NCBI GenBank assembly: GCA_034231615.1
Contig: CM067315.1
Span: 17,401,513-17,465,512 of the forward strand
Direction of reading: 5' to 3'
From: Meghimatium bilineatum
Taxonomy: Eukaryota > Mollusca > Gastropoda > Stylommatophora > Philomycidae
DNA: 64,000 bases
The notes under the pieces are model-generated. The model ran no database searches. It was not told where the DNA came from and saw only the letters and a program-made list of their open reading frames with translations. Positions 24,001-37,277 of this stretch are shown piece by piece. Position numbers and translations under genes: made by a program. Positions within the stretch are counted from its first letter, which is position 1; the number at the start of each line of letters is the position of its first letter.

Positions 24001-25483
24001 CTGCAATACAACGAAATCACGTGTAATAGACCAGAATACACTCAATTCTAGTGTAGAAAGCTTCAGTACAATGGGTTTGTGAGTAATATGCTAGAATAAC
24101 AGAGTTTTGGCGTACTAAACTGCAATAGACCCAATTCGTGCGTTATATGACAATTCTGAAGTAGTACGCTACAATACACCAAAGTCGTGTGTCCAGAATA
24201 CAATTTCTGTTCTAGTAAGCTGCAGTACACTCAATTTGTTAGATATGCCAGAATACAACGAGATCTAACATACTAAACAGCAAGAGACCTAATTTGTGTG
24301 TAGTACGCCAGTTTTCTGACGTCTTAAGCTGCAATACATCATATTAGTGTGTAAATTGCCAGGATATACAGAGTTATGTTGTAGAAAGCTGCAGTACACT
24401 CAATTTGTGAGTAATATGCCAGAATACAACGAGTTCTAACGTAGTAAGCTACAATAAACCACATTCGTGTGCAGAATACAATTTCTGGTGTAGTAAGCAG
24501 CAATACAACGAAATCACGTGTAATAGACCAGAATACACTCAATTCTAGCGTAGAAAGCTTCAGTACAATGGGTTTGTGAGTAATATGCTAGAATAACAGA
24601 GTTGTGGCGTACTAAACTGCAATAGACCCAATTCGTGCGTTATACGACAATTCTGAAGTAGTAAGCTACAATACACCAAATTCGTGTGTCCAGAATACAA
24701 TTTCTGTTCTAGTAAGCTGCAGTACACTCAATTTGTTAGATATGCCAGAATACAACGAGATCTGACATACTAAACAGCAAGAGACCTAATTTGTGTGTAG
24801 TACGCCAGTTTTCTGACGTCTTAAGCTGTAATACATCAAATTAGTGTGTAAATTGCCAGGATATACAGTTCTGTTGTAGAAAGCTGCAGTACACTCAATG
24901 TGTGAGTAATATGCCAGAATACAACGAGTTCTAACGTAGTAAGCTACAATACACCAAATTCGTGTGCAGAATACAATTTCTGGTGTAGTAAGCTGCAATA
25001 CAACAAAATCACGTGTAATAGACCAGAATACACTCAATTCTAGTGTAGAAAGCTTCAGTACAATGGGTGTGTGAGTAATATGCTAGAATAACAGAGTTTT
25101 GGCGTACTAAACTGCAATAGACCCAATTCGTGCGTTATACGACAATTCTGAAGTAGTAAGCTACAATACACCAAATTCGTGTGTCCAGAATACAATTTCT
25201 GTTCTAGTAGGCTGCAGTACACTCAATTTGTTAGATATGCCAGAATACAACGAGATCTGACATACTAAACAGCAAGAGACCTAATTTGTGTGTAGTACGC
25301 CAGTTTTCTGACGTCTTAAGCTGCAATACATAATATTAGTGTGTAAATTGCCAGGATATACAGAGTTCTGTTGTAGAAAGCTGCAGTACACTCAATTTGT
25401 GAGTAATATGCCAGAATACTTCTAACGTAGTAAGCTACAATACACCAAATTCGTGTGCAGATTACAATTTCTGGTGTAGTAAG
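24001..25483 (+). repeat. Three L units with variants shared at 30050
   Basis: Unit starts: 24001 L (497), 24498 L (495), 24993 L (491). The first has private markers GTTATATGAC, GTAGTACGCTAC, GATCTAACAT and GAGTTATGTTG. All of these recur at about plus 6049 in the unit at 30050. The third has lost 6 bases in H (GAATACTTCTAACG near 25416), and the second has lost 2 bases in G (ATACAGTTCTG). Confidence 0.92.
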
Positions 25484-27406
25484 CTGCAATACAAAGAAAT
25501 CACGTGTAATAGGCCAGAATACACTCAATTCTAGCGTAGAAAGCTTCAGTACAATGGGTTTGTGAGTAATATGCTAGAATAACAGAGTTTTGGCGTACTA
25601 AACTGCAATAGACCCAATTCGTGCGTAATACGACAATTCTGAAGTAGTAAGCTACAATACACCAAATTCGTGTGTCCAGAATACAATTTCTGGTGTAGTA
25701 AGCTGCAATACAACGAAATCACGTGTAATAGACCAGAATACACTCAATTCTAATGTAGAAAGCTTCAGTACAATGGGTTTGTGAGTAATATGCTAGAATA
25801 ACAGAGTTTTGGCGTACTAAACTGCAATAGACCCAATTCGTGCGTTATACGACAATTCTGAAGTAGTAAGCTACAATACACCAAATTCGTGTGCAGAATA
25901 CAATTTCTGGTGTAGTAAGCTGCAATACAACGAAATCACGTGTAATAGACCAGAATACACTCAATTCTAGCGTAGAAAGCTTCAGTACAATGGGTTTGTG
26001 AGTAATATGCTAGAATAACAGAGTTGTGGCGTACTAAACTGCAATAGACCCAATTCGTGCGTTATACGACAATTCTGAAGTAGTAAGCTACAATACACCA
26101 AATTCGTGTGTCCAGAATACAATTTCTGTTCTAGTAAGCTGCAGTACACAATTTATTAGTTATATGCCAGAATACAACGAGATCTGACATACTAAACAGC
26201 AAGAGACCTAATTTGTGTGTAGTACGCCAGTTTTCTGACGTCTTAAGCTGTAATACATCAAATTAGTGTGTAAATTGCCAGGATATACAGTTCTGTTGTA
26301 GAAAGCTGCAGTACACTCAATTTGTGAGTAATATGCCAGAATACAACGAGTTCTAACGTAGTAAGCTACAATACACCAAATTCGTGTGCAGAATACAATT
26401 TCTGGTGTAGTAAGCTGCAATACAACGAAATCACGTGTAATAGACCAGAATACACTCAATTCTAGTGTAGAAAGCTTCAGTACAATGGGTTTGTGAGTAA
26501 TATGCTAGAATAACAGAGTTTTGGCGTACTAAACTGCAATAGACCCAATTCGTGCGTTATACGACAATTCTGAAGTGTAAGCTACAATACACCGAATTCG
26601 TGTGTCCAGAATACAATTTCTGTTCTAGTAAGCTGCAGTACACTCAATTTGTTAGTTATATGCCAGAATACAACGAGATCTGACGTACTAAACAGCAAGA
26701 GACCTAATTTGTGTGTAGTACGCCAATTTTCTGACGTCTCAAGCTGCAATACATCAAATTAGTGTGTAAATTGCCAGGATATACAGAGTTCTGTTGTAGA
26801 AAGCTGCAGTACACTCAATTTGTGAGTAATATGCCAGAATACAACGAGTTCTAACGTAGTAAGCTACAATACACCAAATTCGTGTGCAGAATACAATTTC
26901 TGGTGTAGTAAGCTGCAATACAACGAAATCACGTGTAATAGACCAGAATACACTCAATTCTAGTGTAGAAAGCTTCAGTACAATGGGTTTGTGAGTAATA
27001 TGCTAGAATAACAGAGTTTTGGCGTACTAAACTGCAATAGACCCAATTCGTGCGTTATACGACAATTCTGAAGTAGTAAGCTACAATACACCAAAGTCGT
27101 GTGTCCAGAATACAATTTCTGTTCTAGTAAGCTGCAGTACACTCAATTTGTTAGATATGCCAGAATACAACGAGATCTGACATACTAAACAGCAAGAGAC
27201 CTAATTTGTGTGTAGTACGCCAGTTTTCTGACGTCTTAAGCTGCAATACATCATATTAGTGTGTAAATTGCCAGAATATACAGAGTTCTGTTGTAGAAAG
27301 CTGCAGTACACTCAATGTGTGAGTAATATGCCAGAATACGAGTTCTAACGTAGTAAGCTACAATAAACCAAATTCGTGTGCAGAATACAATTTCTGGTGT
27401 AGTAAG
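25484..27406 (+). repeat. 1923-bp cassette, copy 1
   Basis: Unit starts: 25484 S, 25703 S', 25920 L (495), 26415 L (498), 26913 L (494). Markers shared with copy 2 are TTCTAATGTAG, the S' unit, CACAATTTATTAG in E, GAAGTGTAAGC in C, ACCGAATTC in D, CGCCAATTTTC in F and GACGTCTCAAG. The 2-base loss in G of the first L explains the 1923 versus 1925 length. Confidence 0.93.
25703..25919 (+). repeat. S' unit (217 bp, A-B-C-I)
   Basis: This four-monomer unit has a true I monomer (GTGTGCAGAATAC) as its last member, not the D/I chimera. It is 280 bp shorter than L, equal to D plus E plus F plus G plus H. The exchange probably fell in the shared D/I start CTACAATACACCAAATTCG. It occurs only here and at 27626. 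Confidence 0.92.
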
Positions 27407-29331
27407 CTGCAATACAACTAAATCACGTGTAATAGACCAGAATACACTCAATTCTAGTGTAGAAAGCTTCAGTACAATGGGTTTGTGAGTAATATGCTAG
27501 AATAACAGAGTTTTGGCGTACTAAACTGCAATAGACCCAATTCGTGCGTAATACGACAATTCTGAAGTAGTAAGCTACAATACACCAAATTCGTGTGTCC
27601 AGAATACAATTTCTGGTGTAGTAAGCTGCAATACAACGAAATCACGTGTAATAGACCAGAATACACTCAATTCTAATGTAGAAAGCTTCAGTACAATGGG
27701 TTTGTGAGTAATATGCTAGAATAACAGAGTTTTGGCGTACTAAACTGCAATAGACCCAATTCGTGCGTTATACGACAATTCTGAAGTAGTAAGCTACAAT
27801 ACACCAAATTCGTGTGCAGAATACAATTTCTGGTGTAGTAAGCTGCAATACAACGAAATCACGTGTAATAGACCAGAATACACTCAATTCTAGCGTAGAA
27901 AGCTTCAGTACAATGGGTTTGTGAGTAATATGCTAGAATAACAGAGTTGTGGCGTACTAAACTGCAATAGACCCAATTCGTGCGTTATACGACAATTCTG
28001 AAGTAGTAAGCTACAATACACCAAATTCGTGTGTCCAGAATACAATTTCTGTTCTAGTAAGCTGCAGTACACAATTTATTAGTTATATGCCAGAATACAA
28101 CGAGATCTGACATACTAAACAGCAAGAGACCTAATTTGTGTGTAGTACGCCAGTTTTCTGACGTCTTAAGCTGTAATACATCAAATTAGTGTGTAAATTG
28201 CCAGGATATACAGAGTTCTGTTGTAGAAAGCTGCAGTACACTCAATTTGTGAGTAATATGCCAGAATACAACGAGTTCTAACGTAGTAAGCTACAATACA
28301 CCAAATTCGTGTGCAGAATACAATTTCTGGTGTAGTAAGCTGCAATACAACGAAATCACGTGTAATAGACCAGAATACACTCAATTCTAGTGTAGAAAGC
28401 TTCAGTACAATGGGTTTGTGAGTAATATGCTAGAATAACAGAGTTTTGGCGTACTAAACTGCAATAGACCCAATTCGTGCGTTATACGACAATTCTGAAG
28501 TGTAAGCTACAATACACCGAATTCGTGTGTCCAGAATACAATTTCTGTTCTAGTAAGCTGCAGTACACTCAATTTGTTAGTTATATGCCAGAATACAACG
28601 AGATCTGACATACTAAACAGCAAGAGACCTAATTTGTGTGTAGTACGCCAATTTTCTGACGTCTCAAGCTGCAATACATCAAATTAGTGTGTAAATTGCC
28701 AGGATATACAGAGTTCTGTTGTAGAAAGCTGCAGTACACTCAATTTGTGAGTAATATGCCAGAATACAACGAGTTCTAACGTAGTAAGCTACAATACACC
28801 AAATTCGTGTGCAGAATACAATTTCTGGTGTAGTAAGCTGCAATACAACGAAATCACGTGTAATAGACCAGAATACACTCAATTCTAGTGTAGAAAGCTT
28901 CAGTACAATGGGTTTGTGAGTAATATGCTAGAATAACAGAGTTTTGGCGTACTAAACTGCAATAGACCCAATTCGTGCGTTATACGACAATTCTGAAGTA
29001 GTAAGCTACAATACACCAAAGTCGTGTGTCCAGAATACAATTTCTGTTCTAGTAAGCTGCAGTACACTCAATTTGTTAGATATGCCAGAATACAACGAGA
29101 TCTGACATACTAAACAGCAAGAGACCTAATTTGTGTGTAGTACGCCAGTTTTCTGACGTCTTAAGCTGCAATACATCATATTAGTGTGTAAATTGCCAGA
29201 ATATACAGAGTTCTGTTGTAGAAAGCTGCAGTACACTCAATGTGTGAGTAATATGCCAGAATACGAGTTCTAACGTAGTAAGCTACAATACACCAAATTC
29301 GTGTGCAGAATACAATTTCTGGTGTAGTAAG
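27407..29331 (+). repeat. 1925-bp cassette, copy 2 (S' unit at 27626-27842)
   Basis: Unit starts: 27407 S, 27626 S' (to 27842), 27843 L (497), 28340 L (498), 28838 L (494). Order and markers match 25484-27406. Differences are ATACAGAGTTC restored in G, GACATAC versus GACGTAC near 26683, CAATACACC versus CAATAAACC in the last I, and a different A monomer at the start of the S unit. Confidence 0.93.
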
Positions 29332-32038
29332 CTGCAATACAACTAAATCACGTGTAATAGACCAGAATACACTCAATTCTAGTGTAGAAAGCTTCAGTAC
29401 AATGGGTTTGTGAGTAATATGCTAGAATAACAGAGTTTTGGCGTACTAAACTGCAATAGACCCAATTCGTGCGTTATACGACAATTCTGAAGTAGTAAGC
29501 TACAATACACCAAATTCGTGTGTCCAGAATACAATTTCTGTTCTAGTAAGCTGCAGTACACTCAATCTGTTAGTTATATGCCAGAATACAACGAGATCTG
29601 ACATACTAAACAGCAAGAGACCTAATTTGTGTGTAGTACGCCAGTTTTCTGACGTCTTAAGCTGCAATACATCAAATTAGTGTATAAATTGCCAGGATAT
29701 ACAGAGTTCTGTTGTAGAAAGCTGCAGTACACTCAATTTGTGAGTAATATGCCAGAATACAACGAGTTCTAACGTAGTAAGCTACAATACACCAAATTCG
29801 TGTGCAGAATACAATTTCTGGTGTAGTAAGCTGCAATACAACGAAATCACGTGTAATAGACCAGAATACACTCAGTTCTATTGTAGAAAGCTTCAGTACA
29901 ATGGGTTTGTGAGTAATATGCTAGAATAACAGAGTTTTGGCGTACTAAACTGCAATAGACCCAATTCGTGCGTAATACGACAATTCTGAAGTAGTAAGCT
30001 ACAATACACCAAATTCGTGTGTCCAGAATACAATTTCTGGTGTAGTAAGCTGCAATACAACGAAATCACGTGTAATAGACCAGAATACACTCAATTCTAG
30101 TGTAGAAAGCTTCAGTACAATGGGTTTGTGAGTAATATGCTAGAATAACAGAGTTTTGGCGTACTAAACTGCAATAGACCCAATTCGTGCGTTATATGAC
30201 AATTCTGAAGTAGTACGCTACAATACACCAAAGTCGTGTGTCCAGAATACAATTTCTGTTCTAGTAAGCTGCAGTACACTCAATTTGTTAGATATGCCAG
30301 AATACAACGAGATCTAACATACTAAACAGCAAGAGACCTAATTTGTGTGTAGTACGCCAGTTTTCTGACGTCTTAAGCTGCAATACATCATATTAGTGTG
30401 TAAATTGCCAGGATATACAGAGTTATGTTGTAGAAAGCTGCAGTACACTCAATTTGTGAGTAATATGCCAGAATACAACGAGTTCTAACGTAGTAAGCTA
30501 CAATAAACCAAATTCGTGTGCAGAATACAATTTCTGGTGTAGTAAGCTGCAATACAACGAAATAACGTGTAATAGACCAGAATACACTCAATTCTAGCGT
30601 AGAAAGCTTCAGTACAATGGGTTTGTGAGTAATATGCTAGAATAACAGAGTTGTGGCGTACTAAACTGCAATAGACCCAATTCGTGCGTTATACGACAAT
30701 TCTGAAGTAGTAAGCTACAATACACCAAATTCGTGTGTCCAGAATACAATTTCTGTTCTAGTAAGCTGCAGTACACAATTTATTAGTTATATGCCAGAAT
30801 ACAACGAGATCTGACATACTAAACAGCAAGAGACCTAATTTGTGTGTAGTACGCCAGTTTTCTGACGTCTTAAGCTGTAATACATCAAATTAGTGTGTAA
30901 ATTGCCAGGATATACAGAGTTCTGTTGTAGAAAGCTGCAGTACACTCAATTTGTGAGTAATATGCCAGAATACAACGAGTTCTAACGCAATAAGCTACAA
31001 TACACCAAATTCGTGTGCAGAATACAATTTCTGGTGTAGTAAGCTGCAATACAACGAAATCACGTGTAATAGACCAGAATACACTCAATTCTAGTGTAGA
31101 AAGCTTCAGTACAATGGGTTTGTGAGTAATATGCTAGAATAACAGAGTTTTGGCGTACTAAACTGCAATAGACCCAATTCGTGCGTTATACGACAATTCT
31201 GAAGTGTAAGCTACAATACACCGAATTCGTGTGTCCAGAATACAATTTCTGTTCTAGTAAGCTGCAGTACACTCAATTTGTTAGTTATATGCCAGAATAC
31301 AACGAGATCTGACATACTAAACAGCAAGAGACCTAATTTGTGTGTAGTACGCCAATTTTCTGACGTCTCAAGCTGCAATACATCAAATTAGTGTGTAAAT
31401 TGCCAGGATATACAGAGTTCTGTTGTAGAAAGCTGCAGTACACTCAATTTGTGAGTAATATGCCAGAATACAACGAGTTCTAACGTAGTAAGCTACAATA
31501 CACCAAATTCGTGTGCAGAATACAATTTCTGGTGTAGTAAGCTGCAATACAACGAAATCACGTGTAATAGACCAGAATACACTCAATTCTAGTGTAGAAA
31601 GCTTCAGTACAATGGGTGTGTGAGTAATATGCTAGAATAACAGAGTTTTGGCGTACTAAACTGCAATAGACCCAATTCGTGCGTTATACGACAATTCTGA
31701 AGTAGTAAGCTACAATACACCAAATTCGTGTGTCCAGAATACAATTTCTGTTCTAGTAGGCTGCAGTACACTCAATTTGTTAGATATGCCAGAATACAAC
31801 GAGATCTGACATACTAAACAGCAAGAGACCTAATTTGTGTGTAGTACGCCAGTTTTCTGACGTCTTAAGCTGCAATACATAATATTAGTGTGTAAATTGC
31901 CAGGATATACAGAGTTCTATTGTAGAAAGCAGCAGTACACTCAATTTGTGAGTAATATGCCAGAATACAACGAGTTCTAACGTAGTAAGCTACAATACAC
32001 CAAATTCGTGTGCAGATTACAATTTCTGGTGTAAAAAG
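29332..32038 (+). repeat. Mixed L-rich string
   Basis: Unit starts: 29332 L (499), 29831 S, 30050 L, 30547 L, 31044 L (498), 31542 L. 30050-30546 is the sister of 24001-24497. 30547-31541 resembles 27843-28837, with a private AACGCAATAAGC near 30987. 31542 returns to a left-type L (GGGTGTGTGAG, TAGTAGGCTGC, GTTCTATTG, GTAAAAAGC). Confidence 0.92.
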
Positions 32039-34908
32039 CTGCAATACAAAGAAATCACGTGTAATAGGCCAGAATACACTCAATTCTAGCGTAGAAAGCT
32101 TCAGTACAATGGGTTTGTGAGTAATATGCTAGAATAACAGAGTTTTGGCGTACTAAACTGCAATAGACCCAATTCGTGCGTAATACGACAATTCTGAAGT
32201 AGTAAGCTACAATACACCAAATTCGTGTGTCCAGAATACAATTTCTGGTGTAGTAAGCTGCAATACAACTAAATCACGTGTAATAGACCAGAATACACTC
32301 AATTCTAGTGTAGAAAGCTTCAGTACAATGGGTTTGTGAGTAATATGCTAGAATAACAGAGTTTTGGCGTACTAAACTGCAATAGACCCAATTCGTGCGT
32401 TATACGACAATTCTGAAGTAGTAAGCTACAATACACCAAAGTCGTGTGTCCAGAATACAATTTCTGTTCTAGTAAGCTGCAGTACACTCAATTTGTTAGA
32501 TATGCCAGAATACAACGAGATCTGACATACTAAACAGCAAGAGACCTAATTTGTGTGTAGTACGCCAGTTTTCTGACGTCTTAAGCTGCAATACATCATA
32601 TTAGTGTGTAAATTGCCAGAATATACAGAGTTCTGTTGTAGAAAGCTGCAGTACACTAAATTTGTGAGTAATATGCCAGAATACAACGAGTTCTAACGTA
32701 GTAAGCTACAATACACCAAATTCGTGTGCAGAATACAATTTCTGGTGTAGTAAGCTGCAATACAACGAAATCACGTGTAATAGACCAGAATACACTCAGT
32801 TCTATTGTAGAAAGCTTCAGTACAATGGGTTTGTGAGTAATATGCTAGAATAACAGAGTTTTGGCGTACTAAACTGCAATAGACCCAATTCGTGCGTTAT
32901 ACGACATTTCTGAAGTAGTAAGCTACAATACACCAAATTCGTGTGTCCAGAATACAATTTCTGTTCTAGTAAGCTGCAGTACACTCAATTTGTTAGTTAT
33001 ATGCCAGAATACAACAAGCTCTGACATACTAAACAGCAAGAGACCTAATTTGTGTGTAGTACGCCAGTTTTCTGACGTCTCTAGCTGCAATACATCAAAT
33101 TAGTGTGTAAATTGCCAGGATATACAGAGTTCTGCTGTAGAAACCTGCAGTACACTCAATTTGTGAGATATGCCAGAATACAACGAGTTCTAACGTAGTA
33201 AGCTACAATACACCAAATTCGTGTGCAGAATACAATTTCTGGTGTGGTAAGCTGCAATACAACGAAATCACGTGTAATAGACCAGAATACACTCAATTCT
33301 AGTGTAGAAAGCTTCAGTACAATGGGTTTGTGAGTATTATGCTAGAATAACAGAGATTTGGCGTACTAAACTGCAATAGACCCAATTCGTGCGTAATACG
33401 ACAATTCTGAAGTAGTAAGCTACTCGTACAATACACCAAATTCGTGTGTCAAGAATACAATTTCTGGTGTAGTAAGCTGCAATACAACGAAATCACGTGT
33501 AATAGACCAGAATACACTAAATTTTAGTGTAGAAAGCTTCAGTACAATGGGTTTGTGAGTAATATGCTAGAATAACAGAGTTTTGGCGTACTAAACTGCT
33601 ATAGACCCAATTCGTGCGTAATACGACAATTCTGAAGTAGTAAGCTACAATACACCAAATTCATGTGTCAAGAATACAATTTCTGGTGTAGTAAGCTGCA
33701 ATACAACGAAATCACGTGTAATAGACCAGAATACACTCAATTCTAGTGTAGAAAGCTTCAGTACAATGGGTTTGTGAGTAATATGCTAGAATAACAGAGT
33801 TTTGGCGTACTAAACTGCAATAGACCCAATTCGTGCGTAATACGACAATTCTGAAGTAGTAAGCTTCAATAGACCAAATTCGTGTGTCCAGAATACAATT
33901 TCTGGTGTAGTAAGCTGCAATACAACGAAATCACGTGTAATAGACCAGAATACACTCAATTCTAGTGTAGAAAGCTTCAGTACAATGGGTTTGTGGGTAA
34001 TATGCTAGAATAACAGAGTTTTGGCGTACTAAACTGCAATAGACCCAATTCGTGCGTTATACGACAATTCTGAAGTAGTAAGCTACAATACACCAAATTC
34101 GTGTGTCCAGAATACAATTTCTGGTGTAGTAAGCTGCAGTACACTCAATTTGTTAGTTATATGCCAGAATACAACGAGATCTGACATACTAAACAACAAG
34201 AGACCTAATTTGTGTGTAGTACGCCAGTTTTCTGACGTCAAGCTGCAATACATCAAATTAGTGTGTAAATTGCCAGGATATACAGAGTTCTGTTTTAGAA
34301 AGCTGCAGTACACTCAATTTGTGAGTAATATGCCAGATTACAACGAGTTCTAACGGTAAGCTACAATACACCAAATTCGTGTGCAGAATACAATTTCTGG
34401 CGCAGTAAGCTGCAATACAACGAAATCACGTGTAATAGACCAGAATACACTCAATTCTAGTGTAGAAAGCTTCAGTACAATGGGTTTGTGAGTAATATGC
34501 TAGAATAACAGAGTTTTGGCGTACTAAACTGCAATAGACCCAATTTGTGCGTAATACGACAATTCTGAAGTAGTAAGCTACAATAGACCAAATTCGTGTG
34601 TCCAGAATACAATTTCTGGTGTAGTAAGCTGCAGTACACTCAATTTGTTAGTTATATGCCAGAATACAACGAGATCTGACATACTAAACAGCAAGAGACC
34701 TAATTTGTGTGTAGTACGCCAATTTTCTGACGTCTCTAGCTGCAATACATCAAATTAGTGTGTAAATTGCCAGGATATACAGAGTTCTGTTGTAGAAAGC
34801 TGCAGTACACTCAATTTGTGAGTAATATGCCAGAATACAACGAGTTCTAACGTAGTAAGCTACAATACACCAAATTCGTGTGCAGATTACAATTTCTGGT
34901 GTAGTAAG
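32039..34908 (+). repeat. 2870-bp cassette, copy 1 (8 units)
   Basis: Unit starts: 32039 S, 32258 L, 32755 L, 33252 S (225 bp), 33477 S, 33696 S, 33915 L (495), 34410 L (499); the sum is 2870. It contains three S units in a row. The first of these carries a 6-base insertion (GCTACTCGTACAATAC near 33420). 33915 is the first L of the 495-bp subtype. Confidence 0.95.
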
Positions 34909-37277
34909 CTGCAATACAAAGAAATCACGTGTAATAGGCCAGAATACACTCAATTCTAGCGTAGAAAGCTTCAGTACAATGGGTTTGTGAGTAATATGCT
35001 AGAATAACAGAGTTTTGGCGTACTAAACTGCAATAGACCCAATTCGTGCGTAATACGACAATTCTGAAGTAGTAAGCTACAATACACCAAATTCGTGTGT
35101 CCAGAATACAATTTCTGGTGTAGTAAGCTGCAATACAACTAAATCACGTGTAATAGACCAGAATACACTCAATTCTAGTGTAGAAAGCTTCAGTACAATG
35201 GGTTTGTGAGTAATATGCTAGAATAACAGAGTTTTGGCGTACTAAACTGCAATAGACCCAATTCGTGCGTTATACGACAATTCTGAAGTAGTAAGCTACA
35301 ATACACCAAAGTCGTGTGTCCAGAATACAATTTCTGTTCTAGTAAGCTGCAGTACACTCAATTTGTTAGATATGCCAGAATACAACGAGATCTGACATAC
35401 TAAACAGCAAGAGACCTAATTTGTGTGTAGTACGCCAGTTTTCTGACGTCTTAAGCTGCAATACATCATATTAGTGTGTAAATTGCCAGAATATACAGAG
35501 TTCTGTTGTAGAAAGCTGCAGTACACTAAATTTGTGAGTAATATGCCAGAATACAACGAGTTCTAACGTAGTAAGCTACAATACACCAAATTCGTGTGCA
35601 GAATACAATTTCTGGTTAGTAAGCTGCAATACAACGAAATCACGTGTAATAGACGAGAATACACTCAGTTCTATTGTAGAAAGCTTCAGTACAATGGGTT
35701 TGTGAGTAATATGCTAGAATAACAGAGTTTTGGCGTACTAAACTGCAATAGACCCAATTCGTGCGTTATACGACATTTCTGAAGTAGTAAGCTACAATAC
35801 ACCAAATTCGTGTGTCCAGAATACAATTTCTGTTCTAGTAAGCTGCAGTGCACTCAATTTGTTAGTTATATGCCAGAATACAACAAGCTCTGACATACTA
35901 AACAGCAAGAGACCTAATTTGTGTGTAGTACGCCAGTTTTCTGACGTCTCTAGCTGCAATACATCAAATTAGTGTGTAAATTGCCAGGATATACAGAGTT
36001 CTGCTGTAGAAACCTGCAGTACACTCAATTTGTGAGATATGCCAGAATACAACGAGTTCTAACGTAGTAAGCTACAATACACCAAATTCGTGTGCAGAAT
36101 ACAATTTCTGGTGTGGTAAGCTGCAATACAACGAAATCACGTGTAATAGACCAGAATACACTCAATTCTAGTGTAGAAAGCTTCAGTACAATGGGTTTGT
36201 GAGTATTATGCTAGAATAACAGAGATTTGGCGTACTAAACTGCAATAGACCCAATTCGTGCGTAATACGACAATTCTGAAGTAGTAAGCTACTCGTACAA
36301 TACACCAAATTCGTGTGTCAAGAATACAATTTCTGGTGTAGTAAGCTGCAATACAACGAAATCACGTGTAATAGACCAGAATACACTCAATTCTAGTGTA
36401 GAAAGCTTCAGTACAATGGGTTTGTGAGTAATATGCTAGAATAACAGAGTTTTGGCGTACTAAACTGCTATAGACCAATTCGTGCGTAATACGACAATTC
36501 TGAAGTAGTAAGCTACAATACACCAAATTCATGTGTCAAGAATACAATTTCTGGTGTAGTAAGCTGCAATACAACGAAATCACGTGTAATAGACCAGAAT
36601 ACACTCAATTCTAGTGTAGAAAGCTTCAGTACAATGGGTTTGTGAGTAATATGCTAGAATAACAGAGTTTTGGCGTACTAAACTGCAATAGACCCAATTC
36701 GTGCGTAATACGACAATTCTGAAGTAGTAAGCTTCAATAGACCAAATTCGTGTGTCCAGAATACAATTTCTGGTGTAGTAAGCTGCAATACAACGAAATC
36801 ACGTGTAATAGACCAGAATACACTCAATTCTAGTGTAGAAAGCTTCAGTACAATGGGTTTGTGGGTAATATGCTAGAATAACAGAGTTTTGGCGTACTAA
36901 ACTGCAATAGACCCAATTCGTGCGTTATACGACAATTCTGAAGTAGTAAGCTACAATACACCAAATTCGTGTGTCCAGAATACAATTTCTGGTGTAGTAA
37001 GCTGCAGTACACTCAATTTGTTAGTTATATGCCAGAATACAACGAGATCTGACATACTAAACAACAAGAGACCTAATTTGTGTGTAGTACGCCAGTTTTC
37101 TGACGTCAAGCTGCAATACATCAAATTAGTGTGTAAATTGCCAGGATATACAGAGTTCTGTTTTAGAAAGCTGCAGTACACTCAATTTGTGAGTAATATG
37201 CCAGATTACAACGAGTTCTAACGGTAAGCTACAATACACCAAATTCGTGTGCAGAATACAATTTCTGGTGTAGTAAG
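34909..37277 (+). repeat. 2870-bp cassette, copy 2, lacking the last L (2369 bp)
   Basis: Unit starts: 34909 S, 35128 L (496), 35624 L, 36121 S (225), 36346 S (218), 36564 S, 36783 L (495). Two single-base losses, CTGGTTAGTAAG near 35615 and ATAGACCAATT near 36473, distinguish it. The 499-bp unit that closes copy 1 is missing: the 495-bp L runs directly into the next S. Confidence 0.95.

Noticed and set aside
24786-25037. Longer 83-codon minus-strand frames (also 26208-26459) and 82-codon frames at 40932 and 41923
   Set aside because: They result from a 2-base loss in monomer G that shifts past the usual stop. The sister units without the loss are interrupted, so there is no sign of selection for coding.
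33420-33430. The 6-base insertion TCGTAC as a target-site or integration scar
   Set aside because: It is present in only one unit lineage copied three times, with no flanking duplication that clearly marks an integration. A simple small insertion or local slippage explains it.
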